This document shows positions 52,982-62,439 of a stretch of 64,000 bases of DNA, piece after piece (positions within the stretch are counted from its first letter, which is position 1; each line of letters opens with the position of its first letter). The translations under genes were made by a program, and so were the position numbers. Below the pieces are notes generated by a model. That model ran no database searches. It worked only from the letters and a program-made list of their open reading frames with translations, and was not told the DNA's origin. Origin of the DNA: JAUUZQ01 sp964538375 (GTDB taxonomy: Bacteria; Bacteroidota; Bacteroidia; Bacteroidales; GCA-2748055); the NCBI GenBank assembly GCA_964538375.1, contig CAZIFQ010000013.1, positions 1 through 64,000 of the forward strand, read 5' to 3'.

Positions 52982-54322
52982 ATGTCACAAGAAAAAATAA
53001 TAATTATTGGAGCTGCCGGAAGGGATTTCCACAATTTCAACACCTGTTTCAGGGACAACCAGGATTACAATGTAGTTGCATTTACTGCAGCTCAAATTCC
53101 CGATATCGACGGAAGAAAATATCCCCCGGAATTAGCAGGCTCATTATATCCTGAAGGTATTCCAATATTTGCAGAAAAAGAATTACCACGTTTAATTAAA
53201 GACCTGTCCGCTGATACATGTGTCTTCTCATACAGCGATCTGCCTTATCCTCGGGTAATGAGTATCAGTGCAATTGTTAACGCAGCCGGAGCAAATTTCA
53301 CACTTCTGGGCACAAAAGACACCATGGTGAAAAGTACAAAACCGCTTATAGCAGTCGGTGCAGTAAGAACAGGATGCGGGAAAAGTCAGACTTCAAGGAG
53401 AATTATTGAGATTCTTATGGAAAAAGGTCTAAAAGTTGTTGCTATCCGCCACCCAATGCCATATGGTGATCTTGTAATCCAAAAAGTTCAACGCTTTGCT
53501 ACAATCGAAGACCTTGCAAAACATAAATGTACCGTCGAAGAGATGGAAGAATACGAACCTCATGTAGTAAGAGGAAACGTTATTTATTCCGGTGTTGATT
53601 ATGAAGCAATTCTCAGGGAAGCAGAAAAAGATCCTGATGGATGTGATGTAGTTCTTTGGGATGGTGGTAACAATGATTTTCCATTCTACCTTCCTGATTT
53701 GACTGTAACAGTTGCCGATCCTCATCGTCCGGGACATGAATTATCTTATTACCCTGGTGAGGTAACCATGCGCATAGCTGACGTGGTTGTTATCAATAAA
53801 ATGGATACTGCCGCACCTGAAAATATTCAGACAGTAAGGGAAAGCATTGCGGCCGTAAATCCAACAGCTATTGTTGTAGATGCCGCTTCACCAATCAGTG
53901 TTGACGATCCTTCCATCATAAAAGGGAAAAGAGTCCTTGTTGTTGAAGATGGACCTACGCTAACTCATGGCGAAATGAAGCTTGGTGCAGGTACAGTAGC
54001 AGCCAAAAAATTCGGGGCAGCTGAATTGGTCGACCCCAGGCCTTATACCGTAGGTAAATTGAGCGAAACTTTTGCCATTTATCCGAATATTGGAACCTTG
54101 CTGCCAGCAATGGGGTACGGCGCTGAACAACTGAAGGACCTTGAGACTACCATCAACAATACAGATTGTGATACTGTTGTTATTGGTACACCAATCGACC
54201 TTAACCGGCTCATTAATATTAAAAAACCCAATACCAGAGTATATTATGATTTGCAGGAAATCGGATCTCCAGACCTCGAAGAGGTAATGAATGATTTCGT
54301 GAAAAAGTATAAATTGGTTTAA
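52982..54322 (+). CDS. Cyclic 2,3-diphosphoglycerate synthetase-like GTPase/ATPase
   Basis: A 446-residue protein from ATG 52982 (MSQEKIIIIGAAGRDFHNFN). An N-terminal Rossmann-like part (about 1-125) is followed by a P-loop domain with GAVRTGCGKSQTS, DVVLWDGGNNDFPF and VVINKMDTA (NKxD). This layout matches archaeal cyclic 2,3-diphosphoglycerate synthetases, which make a thermoprotective osmolyte from 2,3-DPG. Bacterial homologues exist but their product is unproven, so the activity should not be assumed. Monocistronic, with a strong terminator. Confidence 0.75.
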   Translation: MSQEKIIIIGAAGRDFHNFNTCFRDNQDYNVVAFTAAQIPDIDGRKYPPELAGSLYPEGIPIFAEKELPRLIKDLSADTCVFSYSDLPYPRVMSISAIVNAAGANFTLLGTKDTMVKSTKPLIAVGAVRTGCGKSQTSRRIIEILMEKGLKVVAIRHPMPYGDLVIQKVQRFATIEDLAKHKCTVEEMEEYEPHVVRGNVIYSGVDYEAILREAEKDPDGCDVVLWDGGNNDFPFYLPDLTVTVADPHRPGHELSYYPGEVTMRIADVVVINKMDTAAPENIQTVRESIAAVNPTAIVVDAASPISVDDPSIIKGKRVLVVEDGPTLTHGEMKLGAGTVAAKKFGAAELVDPRPYTVGKLSETFAIYPNIGTLLPAMGYGAEQLKDLETTINNTDCDTVVIGTPIDLNRLINIKKPNTRVYYDLQEIGSPDLEEVMNDFVKKYKLV

Positions 54323-54336
54323 TCCAATGAATACAG

Positions 54337-54375
54337 AAACCTTCCCCTGTTGGAAATAACAGGGGAAGGTTTTCT
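54337..54375 (+). terminator. Strong terminator of the cPGS-like gene
   Basis: AAACCTTCCCCTGTT and AACAGGGGAAGGTTT form a perfect 15-base stem around GGAAAT, followed by TTCTATTT. Confidence 0.9.
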
Positions 54376-54433
54376 ATTTATACATATTTTTTTTAGATTT
54401 GCTCAACCACTTATTCCTGATAACAAAAAGACT

Positions 54434-57064
54434 ATGAAGAAAACCCTTTTGTTATTAGCTTTAAGTGTACTATACTTTCCCGTATCTGCACAAAAAGACA
54501 GTATTCGTCCTACTCGCTTCTATGATAGTCAGAAAGTGAACACCAACTCCTTGAGAATTGATGGTGTTCTAGATGAAGAAGCATGGCAACAAGCCGACTG
54601 GCAGGGTGATTTTGTACAACAGGCACCCTATAGCGGCAGAGATGCCTCCTTTGATACAGAATATGCCATCTGCTTCGACGAAGATTACATTTATGTTGCA
54701 ATAAAAGCATTTGATCCCAACCCGGACAGCATTGTTAGTCGACTGACACGAAGAGATGAAATGGATGGCGACATGGTATTTGTTGATATTGACAGCTATC
54801 ATGATCTGCGTACGGCCTTCGGATTCATCGTTAACCCTGCAGGAGTAAAATCAGACTTAATTTTTTCAGGAGATTCAGGAGATGAAACATGGGACCCTAT
54901 ATGGTGGGTAAAGTCAACTATAACAGATATTGGATGGATAACTGAAATGAAAATACCTTTCAGTCAGTTAAGATTCGATAATAGTGGAGGCGGATTATGG
55001 GGCTTAAATGTGGGGAGGATAATATACAGGAAGGATGAAATATCCATGTGGCAGCATGTTCCTGTCGAATCTCCCGGCTTTGTACATCTCTTTGGGAAAC
55101 TCCGGGGATTAAAAGATATTAAACCCCGTAAACATGCAGAGATAATCCCCTATGCCTCTGCGGGAGTAAAAAAATATGTTGCTGATCGTGGGGATCCTTT
55201 TCAGCCCGGACTGGATAAACTGCTTAATACCGGGGTGGATGCAAAAATCGGAATCACAAATAACCTGACCCTTGACCTTTCGGTAAATCCTGATTTCGGA
55301 CAGGTTGAAGCTGATCCATCTGAAGTTAATTTAACTGCTTATGAATCCTTTTTCCAAGAAAAACGCCCCCTCTTTATTGAAGGAAAAAGCATCTACAATT
55401 TTCCACTCAGGTTTGGAGACGGAGGAAACGCAGCAGAAAATATCTTTTATAGCAGGAGGATTGGACGTCGGCCTCACTACGAACCGGATCTGGCTAATGA
55501 TGAATATATCAAACAGCCCGAACAAACTAATATTCTCGGAGCTGCAAAGCTGAGCGGGAAAACAAAGGGAGGAACATCCATTGGAATCCTGGAGAGTGTA
55601 TCAAGCCGTGAGTCTGCCGAAATAGACCTGAACGGAGAACGTAGAGATGTTATAGTTGAACCAATGACAAACAACTTTGTAGGCCGAGTAGTACAGGATA
55701 TAAACGAAGGAAATACAATCGCAGGAGGAATCCTTACTAACACCTATCGCAATATCACCACGGATGAGCTTCAGTTTCTTCCATCAATGGCTACAACAGG
55801 CGGTATTGATTTTCAGCAATTCTGGGGAAACAAGGGATATAATGTGAAAGTGGTTAACTATTTCAGTCATGTTACCGGATCTGAAGAAGCAATGACACAA
55901 CTCCAGGAGTCGCCTGCCAGGCTCTACCAAAGACCGGGAGCTGATTATGTGAACTATGATACTACAAAGACAAGTTTATCAGGATATGGAGGGAGTTTTC
56001 AGCTTTGGAAAACAAGCGGAAAGTTAAATTTCCTTGCAGCTGCAACATGGAAATCACCCGGACTGGAATTAAATGATCTCGGATATTTGAGACAGAGTGA
56101 TGAAATATTTCAGCTTTTCTGGGTAGGCTATAACTTCTATGAACCTTTCTCAATATTCAGAACATTGAGACTTAATATGAATCAATTTAATATTTGGGAT
56201 TTCGGGGGAAAAAAGGCTGTTAGCGGCCTGGAAGCAGGCTCATACGCAGTCTTTGAAAACTTCTGGAGTGTACATATTAACATGGACCTGATGGGAGATA
56301 TGAGAATGAATAGTTTCCTTAGGGGAGGACCTTCTATGCTTTTACCAGGAGAATTTTCTCTCCGTGGAGAATTCACTTCTGATGAACATAAAAAACTAAT
56401 TGCAGAGCCTGGCTTCTCCTATGAGCTTGGCTTTGAAAACAGCAGTAAAAGTTCTGAATATTCCCTTGAACTGGAATACCGTCCGATTAACTCGCTGAAT
56501 ATATCCCTGGAACCTGAATACGCTATCGAGAAAAAGACACTGCAATATGTTGATTATCTTGATGTGTTTGAAAATGACCGGTACATATTTGCATCTATCG
56601 ACCAGAAAGTACTATCAATGTCAATGAGAGTCAACCTAAGCTTGTCGCCTAATCTTACTTTCCAGTTTTGGGGACAACCATTCATTGCCACAGGTAATTA
56701 TACTGAATTCAAGTATATTACAGACCCTGAAGCGGCAAACTTCTCCGATCGCTATCACATTTATGGCAGCAATGAAATATCTTATAATGAACTCTCTGAA
56801 ACAATTACGATACAGGAAGAAACCGGCACTTCGCTAGAATACAATTTTGACAATCCTAACTTCAAGGTAAAGGAGTTTCTTACAAACCTTGTGGTTAGAT
56901 GGGAATATCAACCCGGCTCAGCACTTTACCTTGTATGGTCCCAATCGCGCGATCAGGATGATAGTTATGGTCAATTTAATTTTGCTCATGACCTGGCAGA
57001 CATGGTGAAGATTGAACCCACAAATGTATTCCTGATCAAGTTTTCATACAGAATTGGACGATAA
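54434..57064 (+). CDS. DUF5916 outer-membrane protein with a family 9-like carbohydrate-binding domain
   Basis: An 876-residue protein from ATG 54434 with a signal peptide ending at FPVSAQ. Residues 35-215 match a CBM9-like domain (LRIDGVLDEEAWQQADWQGD; ISEIKIPFSQLRF-like segment at about 180-190). The remainder (about 250-876) is DUF5916, with alternating strands, VNPDFGQVEADPSEVNLTAY and EKRPLFIEGKSIYNF, probably an outer-membrane beta-barrel. It ends in a typical barrel tail (FLIKFSYRIGR). Ligand unknown; polysaccharide or peptidoglycan binding is plausible. Solo gene with terminators on both sides. Confidence 0.8.
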   Translation: MKKTLLLLALSVLYFPVSAQKDSIRPTRFYDSQKVNTNSLRIDGVLDEEAWQQADWQGDFVQQAPYSGRDASFDTEYAICFDEDYIYVAIKAFDPNPDSIVSRLTRRDEMDGDMVFVDIDSYHDLRTAFGFIVNPAGVKSDLIFSGDSGDETWDPIWWVKSTITDIGWITEMKIPFSQLRFDNSGGGLWGLNVGRIIYRKDEISMWQHVPVESPGFVHLFGKLRGLKDIKPRKHAEIIPYASAGVKKYVADRGDPFQPGLDKLLNTGVDAKIGITNNLTLDLSVNPDFGQVEADPSEVNLTAYESFFQEKRPLFIEGKSIYNFPLRFGDGGNAAENIFYSRRIGRRPHYEPDLANDEYIKQPEQTNILGAAKLSGKTKGGTSIGILESVSSRESAEIDLNGERRDVIVEPMTNNFVGRVVQDINEGNTIAGGILTNTYRNITTDELQFLPSMATTGGIDFQQFWGNKGYNVKVVNYFSHVTGSEEAMTQLQESPARLYQRPGADYVNYDTTKTSLSGYGGSFQLWKTSGKLNFLAAATWKSPGLELNDLGYLRQSDEIFQLFWVGYNFYEPFSIFRTLRLNMNQFNIWDFGGKKAVSGLEAGSYAVFENFWSVHINMDLMGDMRMNSFLRGGPSMLLPGEFSLRGEFTSDEHKKLIAEPGFSYELGFENSSKSSEYSLELEYRPINSLNISLEPEYAIEKKTLQYVDYLDVFENDRYIFASIDQKVLSMSMRVNLSLSPNLTFQFWGQPFIATGNYTEFKYITDPEAANFSDRYHIYGSNEISYNELSETITIQEETGTSLEYNFDNPNFKVKEFLTNLVVRWEYQPGSALYLVWSQSRDQDDSYGQFNFAHDLADMVKIEPTNVFLIKFSYRIGR

Positions 57065-57081
57065 AATAGGGGGGAATAAAT

Positions 57082-57118
57082 AAGGGGTGGAATAAATTCC
57101 ACCCCTTTTGCTTTTATT
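57082..57118 (+). terminator. Terminator of the DUF5916 gene
   Basis: AAGGGGTGGAA and TTCCACCCCTT form an 11-base stem with loop TAAA, then TTTGCTTTT. It lies between two convergent genes and may serve both. Confidence 0.85.
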
Positions 57119-57129
57119 ATATTTCTCTG

Positions 57130-57951
57130 CTATTCAACCGGGTAAGCTACATCAAGTAAGGTTGCATCCCAGTAATGCCACAAATCGTCACCAAAATGGA
57201 GTTCGTCAGCTACTCTTCCTGCTGCAGAAATTGTATTCCATTCAATGTAAGTAACATCATCAACAGATCTTGATATTGTATAATATGCATCATAGTCAAA
57301 TTCAGGGTCAACACCATATTCAATAAATCCTTCATACAGATCATTCATTGCGTCAACACAAGTGTAACGTATATCAGCTGTTCCTGCCTCAAAATCTTTA
57401 TGATAAGCAATGTCCATAAATGGATCAGGGTCTGAAGGGTTAAGATTCATGTTCCAGTTAGCAGCGGTATGATCATACCTTATCAGGCCACTAAACCAAA
57501 GAAAACTATCAAATCCTTCAACTCCTGACTTCGTTAGGTACATCTTCATGGTAAACTCTTCATTGTTTTCGCGCTCACCAATCAGCGAAGCCACATATGT
57601 TGCACCACCAGTTGTGACGCTATAGGCCCATTCCCATGTATCGTCACCCAGGTATACAGGTGTGTTATTGAATGCTTCTGCATATGCGAAAACAGGAATT
57701 GCAACATTAGCTGCAAGAACAACATTCCATACTAACACATTGCCTGCAGAGTATAACCAATTACCTGCAAAAGCATCTGCTGACTTCTGGTTTGAGCCAT
57801 CTGACGGAAAGACATCAAGCGCAATGGAGAGTGATTCTTTTGGTGGAAGATCCATTGCATCAGGAGTTTTTTCACAGGATGTAAATGTCATTGCCAATCC
57901 CATGGCCAGGATTAGCAAATAGGATACTGGTCTGAATATTTTCTTAGTCAT
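57130..57951 (-). CDS. Lipoprotein of unknown function
   Basis: A 273-residue lipoprotein (AMTFTSC, Cys26). The body is Trp- and Tyr-rich with beta-sheet-like segments (DTWEWAYSVTTGGATYVASL, SFLWFSGLIRYDHTAANW); no family is recognised. The pattern suggests a lipocalin- or jelly-roll-like binding protein on the cell envelope. Not obviously linked to either neighbour. Confidence 0.6.
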   Translation of the reverse strand: MTKKIFRPVSYLLILAMGLAMTFTSCEKTPDAMDLPPKESLSIALDVFPSDGSNQKSADAFAGNWLYSAGNVLVWNVVLAANVAIPVFAYAEAFNNTPVYLGDDTWEWAYSVTTGGATYVASLIGERENNEEFTMKMYLTKSGVEGFDSFLWFSGLIRYDHTAANWNMNLNPSDPDPFMDIAYHKDFEAGTADIRYTCVDAMNDLYEGFIEYGVDPEFDYDAYYTISRSVDDVTYIEWNTISAAGRVADELHFGDDLWHYWDATLLDVAYPVE

Positions 57952-58019
57952 AATTTCTACAATTTTATCGTGTTTAATTTTTTACGTATATATTTTGAGT
58001 TAGTTACATCTGCATGCAT

Positions 58020-58958
58020 TTATTGTGCAATATGCCTCAAATTTTTATTCAATTCCGCCAGGTTTATTTCGCTTCCCATAATTATCAAATGTAGCTTACC
58101 ATTGTATTCTTTCAATTTCTCCCATTGTACATCTCCATGAACATAATGAATTGCATATCCCTGTAATGCAGAATCGCAGAAGAAACCTTTTACCCGAATA
58201 AGACCATTCGAATAATCTTTAAGCAGCTCCATCAAAACATCAGGATCAACCTTTATTCCCAGCTTAATTACCCCAGATTTAATAACTGGCCGCCCTTCAC
58301 TCTTTTCAGCTTCAATTCTATCTCTAAGCCCGGGAACTGGTTCATCTTCCCCCTTCGACAAAAGGTCCGTTTCTACTGCGCAATATTCTGACTTCATGAT
58401 CCGGCAAAACGGGTTAAGTTCCCTCACCCTCTCTTCTACTGAATCTGCCACCTCTGAATCTACCCGATCTGTCTTATTAATAATTACCCTGTCAGCCACC
58501 TGTACCTGGTGCCTGTACCTGGTATTCATTCGTTCAATCTTTCCAAAGTGTGCTGCATCAACAATACACCACGCCTCCTTAAAAAAAACTTGCTTATTTA
58601 GTATCTCCGATTGAAACAACTCAGCAATACCAGCCGGATCAGACAATCCGGAAGCTTCCATTATCACCATGTCAGGATGGTGAACATCTAAAAACTCTGA
58701 TAATGAATATATGAAAGTATCTAAGAGACAGACACAAAAAACAGAGCCGTTGTTAATTTCCAGTAATTCAAATGCTTCACCTGTACTCTGCATCAATTCC
58801 TCTCCATCTACATTCGATGGTGCAAATTCATTCTGTATTACAGCAATATTAAGACCTTTTGGGATATCCTGAAGCAGTTTCTTAAGAAAAGTGGTCTTCC
58901 CGCTTCCAAGAAAGCCTGTCACCAGGATAAATGGTATTGTCTTGTTTCCTTTTTGCAT
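58020..58958 (-). CDS. COG0523 (CobW-like) G3E-family GTPase
   Basis: A 312-residue metallochaperone-type GTPase. Walker A is TGFLGSGKTTFLKKLL, VFCVCLLDTF stands in for the CxCC metal-binding motif, NKTD (VIINKTDRVD) is the guanine motif, and the CobW C-terminal domain occupies about 225-310. Members deliver zinc, cobalt or iron to client enzymes. The motif has two Cys (CVC) rather than three, so metal preference is unclear. Confidence 0.85.
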   Translation of the reverse strand: MQKGNKTIPFILVTGFLGSGKTTFLKKLLQDIPKGLNIAVIQNEFAPSNVDGEELMQSTGEAFELLEINNGSVFCVCLLDTFIYSLSEFLDVHHPDMVIMEASGLSDPAGIAELFQSEILNKQVFFKEAWCIVDAAHFGKIERMNTRYRHQVQVADRVIINKTDRVDSEVADSVEERVRELNPFCRIMKSEYCAVETDLLSKGEDEPVPGLRDRIEAEKSEGRPVIKSGVIKLGIKVDPDVLMELLKDYSNGLIRVKGFFCDSALQGYAIHYVHGDVQWEKLKEYNGKLHLIIMGSEINLAELNKNLRHIAQ

Positions 58959-59071
58959 TAAAAATCGGGCTTTTATATTACCGGTTTCTATTGGTATGAA
59001 AATTGATCAATTATCATGCCATATCTCTGCTAAAACAAGAATATTGGGAAATTAGTTGCATTAATGTCAGC

Positions 59072-60142
59072 TCAATAGACTATCAAGTTTCGACTTATAA
59101 TCTCCGAGTCAATACTTATCCTAAGACCATAAATACCAGGCTCCATTGAGGATGAAATTTGAGTTTGCTCGCCAGTCTCTTCTCTTTCAAAAGATATCAT
59201 TCGCCCAGACATATCAAATATCTGGATATCAGCTTCCTCACCTAAGTTACTGATAAAAAAATCACCCTTGCCTGGATTGGGGTAAATTGTGACAATATCA
59301 TTGAGATATTCCTGCAGAGCAATTATTTCACCTCCATAAAGAAGCGCTACAAATTCAGGATGATCGATATATGGATTGCGATTATTCTGGTAAGCATAAA
59401 CAGCATTGTTCCTGTCTACTTCCTTCGTACTAACGGGATCATCAGAGTGCCACTTCAGCATCATGGTTTCTGCCCATGGTTTAAGCTGCGAACCATCCAC
59501 CATACCACTGCCTGGCCAGCTGCCATCCTCCTCATCCCCATAATACCTGGTGGCCATGTAAAAATATGTCCTGGCAAAATCACCTTTGTACTCATCAATG
59601 GGTTCAAACACAGTACCCGTATATCCTTCAACAGAAGAAGTCCCGACTTTACAACCGTTCAGAGAAACATTTGTATTATCATCTGTCTCACCAAAGGGTA
59701 AGTTACCTCGCATTCCATTTACAGATCCATCAGTTGGGTAGAGATGAAATAAGTCAGAAGTCATTGGAGGGATCTCTCCACCAAACCAACTTTTTGGGAA
59801 AGAGTGTTCCCTGTTATAGCAACTCCCCTCTCCACTATAGTTACCACACTGATCACCACCATCCGATTCATAGCCAAATACATAATCATATGGAGGGTCT
59901 CCTCCGGGAACATCGGAATACATATCCCAGACAAAACCATTTGCCTTCTTATCTGTAGTCCTAAATGCCGTCCACAAAAAAGTATAGCTTTTAACCGTAT
60001 GATTGTCTATAATATCATGAAGGGCCTGCTGCAACTCTACTTCAGTCAATCCATCCGCAGCATCATAATATCCTGCTGGCTGCGCATATACAGATACGGT
60101 GATGACTCCAAAAAATATACCCAATAATAATGTTCTCTTCAT
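59072..60142 (-). CDS. Endonuclease I family nuclease with T9SS sorting domain
   Basis: A 356-residue secreted protein (signal peptide about 1-20). Residues 25-270 are endonuclease I (EndA/NucM type), with NREHSFPKSWFGGE carrying the catalytic His and HLYPTDGSVNGMRGNLPFGE the metal site. Residues 280-356 form a type A sorting domain (VTIYPNPGKGDFFISNLGEE, then GIYGLRISIDSEIISRNLIV). It should be exported by T9SS to degrade DNA outside the cell. First upstream of a further two nuclease-type genes on the same strand. Confidence 0.88.
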   Translation of the reverse strand: MKRTLLLGIFFGVITVSVYAQPAGYYDAADGLTEVELQQALHDIIDNHTVKSYTFLWTAFRTTDKKANGFVWDMYSDVPGGDPPYDYVFGYESDGGDQCGNYSGEGSCYNREHSFPKSWFGGEIPPMTSDLFHLYPTDGSVNGMRGNLPFGETDDNTNVSLNGCKVGTSSVEGYTGTVFEPIDEYKGDFARTYFYMATRYYGDEEDGSWPGSGMVDGSQLKPWAETMMLKWHSDDPVSTKEVDRNNAVYAYQNNRNPYIDHPEFVALLYGGEIIALQEYLNDIVTIYPNPGKGDFFISNLGEEADIQIFDMSGRMISFEREETGEQTQISSSMEPGIYGLRISIDSEIISRNLIVY

Positions 60143-60176
60143 GTTTCTTTCTCTTCTTATCCCTCATCTATATACA

Positions 60177-60205
60177 GACGCGCCACATGGTGCGTCTCTA
60201 CAAAA
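60177..60205. repeat. GACGCGCC palindrome repeat, copy 2
   Basis: GACGCGCCACATGGTGCGTC plus TCTACAAA, differing from copy 1 (29564-29591) by one base in the stem. Both copies lie within 10 bases of the 3' end of a minus-strand gene. Confidence 0.75.
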
Positions 60206-60209
60206 ACAA

Positions 60210-62429
60210 TTATTTAACAACAATCTTTCTGAAGACCTTCTGATCATCTTCCAGCTTAATATTCAGGATATATATCCCCGGTTCAAAATCATCTATCCTT
60301 ATTTCAACGGTATGCGTATCCTTATTAGTATAAGAAGATACCATTCTTCCCGATCCATCAATAATGTTGACTTGAAGTATTTCTGTTTCCATTCCTGATG
60401 AGAGATATACTACATCAGAAGCCGGATTTGGATATACTTTCACCTCTTCATTAAAAATATCATTTTCAATAATTTGTGTACCCGGTGGATTCAAGAGGAA
60501 ATCTCTGATTCGATCAGATTCCTGCTTATAAAGTCCGGCGATAGTCTGATCATGGATGATCAATGTATTCTCATCATTCTTACTTTCAGCAGAAGCGGTC
60601 CAGTTATGTGATCCAGTTATAACAGTTGCAGTTGCTTCAGCTGCATCAATTACCGCAAATTTATGATGAACAGTAGCCCCATCCGGCCATTCAGATGCAT
60701 CGTGATTATTATATTCTAATATGTCCAATCCGGCATCGGTCAGGTAATCAAATTCACTGCCCGTATATTCAACATAATCAATCACTCCTTGTATCTCTGC
60801 TCCATTATTGCTGGCTGTTACAATGGCATCGCCCAGGGCATTTTCTGTAAATGCCATCATTGCAAAATCGACTGTTGATTGCGCTCCCTTAATCACTTCA
60901 GAAATTTTAGAGGTAGTATGATCAGAGGGAGAGAAATATAGTTCAATCCCTGTGCCGTGGATATTATACTGATGAGGAGAGTTGTCTTCTTTCTCTGCGC
61001 CACTTTTTGAGAGTTCAGGATTTGGTTCAACACCTTCTCCTCCCCAAAGCTCATTGAATTCAATCAAATACCCCATTGCAAGGGACTGATCCTGGATGGA
61101 AACCAGGTTATTAAAATCAAGAACGAGATTGTTGTAATTCGGATTTGTTGAACCGGTTACGACCCATGAATTATTCACACTCTCATGATCAACAATGATA
61201 AATTTATGATGCATGATTCCAGCTTGATCTATATCTATTCTCGGAATATCAGTGCCCTCTCCACCAGGTGCTGCAGCTGCCACATCAGCATCAGTAATAA
61301 ATCTTACCTGTATCCCGTCTGCTGCAGCCTGTAACATAGCCTCTGCAATTCCACTATTATATCCCCCGGCCGCTTCAGCATGATCGGTAAAGTCATAAAA
61401 TGCAATATCCAGGGTATGCTCAGCTATCTCAATATACTTAATAATGGTATCAGCCAAACTATGAGTAAACAAATCGGGAGAGTCTTCAAAAGTAGGATCC
61501 GTATAGGTTAGGTTAAAAGCAACATGTATTTCACCCGTGGATTCGGATGCTGTAATAAATGTCGTGAGTTTGCTCTCTGCTTCTCCCTCTGCTGATTCAG
61601 CGTATGCCCTCACGTATATAAGTGAGGCAGGAGCAAGATTATCGATTAGGATTGAATGCTCAGTTGTCTCTCCGGGAACATCAAGCTGTCCCATTTCCAA
61701 AACATCAGTATACCCCCAGTAAAGGACTGTGCTGCTTTCAGAATTTGTTGACCAGCTGATTTCAATGGCAGTTTTTTCAACTGAAATAGCAAAGGGCTGT
61801 TTAGTAAAATATACCGGTGCCAATATTTGAATATCATTCAAATCACGCGGCTCCAGTTTAAAAAAATCGTAACTGAAACTCAGGTTACCTGTTATAGTAT
61901 ATTCCTGTCCCTCCTCGGGAGAATAAGGGACTCCGAGATCATCAATTACCAGTGTCCCGCTCTGATCCTCAACCTCCCATTCTCCAAAACTCAGGTTATC
62001 ATTTGTACAGATAACATTTTCGATGGTAAGCAGGCAACTTTCCCATCCTTCGCCTACTTCCTCAGCAGTTATTACAACAGGTTCAGGAATCGGATTTCCT
62101 GAGGATACAACACTATAGTCACTTACATCCTTTATCTCTGTCCACCCATAATACTCTTCAACAAGTCCTGTAAACGAGACTGTATCTCCTAACCTTGGTA
62201 TGGGGTCCCTGCCGGGATCATATACATATATACCACACCATTCATCTGCATTGTCCCTGATAAAGAATCCTTCTTTATACACACCTGTAACGGCACCATT
62301 TGTGGAAATTGTTTGATTATTATAAGGACTTGCTGCAGCTTCTCCCTGGATATCAGAGATGCTTAATAATTGGGAAGACGCATTCATCCCCATACCCAAC
62401 AGGATAGCAATAAACAGGAATTTTGGCAT
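60210..62429 (-). CDS. Phospholipase D-type nuclease with OB-like domain and T9SS sorting domain
   Basis: A 739-residue secreted protein (signal peptide about 1-19). Residues 22-195 are an OB-like domain (SISDIQGEAAASPYNNQTIS) of the kind found beside secreted nucleases; 205-300 is fibronectin III-like. Two HKD domains follow: GIMHHKFIIVD at about 410 and TVHHKFAVID at about 580, each with GSTNPN or GSHNWT, so the active site is complete. The last 80 residues are a sorting domain (EVKVYPNPASDVVYLSSGME). It probably cuts DNA or phospholipid outside the cell; its neighbours favour DNA. Confidence 0.85.
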   Translation of the reverse strand: MPKFLFIAILLGMGMNASSQLLSISDIQGEAAASPYNNQTISTNGAVTGVYKEGFFIRDNADEWCGIYVYDPGRDPIPRLGDTVSFTGLVEEYYGWTEIKDVSDYSVVSSGNPIPEPVVITAEEVGEGWESCLLTIENVICTNDNLSFGEWEVEDQSGTLVIDDLGVPYSPEEGQEYTITGNLSFSYDFFKLEPRDLNDIQILAPVYFTKQPFAISVEKTAIEISWSTNSESSTVLYWGYTDVLEMGQLDVPGETTEHSILIDNLAPASLIYVRAYAESAEGEAESKLTTFITASESTGEIHVAFNLTYTDPTFEDSPDLFTHSLADTIIKYIEIAEHTLDIAFYDFTDHAEAAGGYNSGIAEAMLQAAADGIQVRFITDADVAAAAPGGEGTDIPRIDIDQAGIMHHKFIIVDHESVNNSWVVTGSTNPNYNNLVLDFNNLVSIQDQSLAMGYLIEFNELWGGEGVEPNPELSKSGAEKEDNSPHQYNIHGTGIELYFSPSDHTTSKISEVIKGAQSTVDFAMMAFTENALGDAIVTASNNGAEIQGVIDYVEYTGSEFDYLTDAGLDILEYNNHDASEWPDGATVHHKFAVIDAAEATATVITGSHNWTASAESKNDENTLIIHDQTIAGLYKQESDRIRDFLLNPPGTQIIENDIFNEEVKVYPNPASDVVYLSSGMETEILQVNIIDGSGRMVSSYTNKDTHTVEIRIDDFEPGIYILNIKLEDDQKVFRKIVVK

Positions 62430-62439
62430 GACTCAATTT

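Noticed and set aside
59566..59958. 130-codon + strand frame opposite endonuclease I
   Set aside because: It is antisense to a well-identified nuclease; its His/Ser/Gln-rich composition shows no family features.
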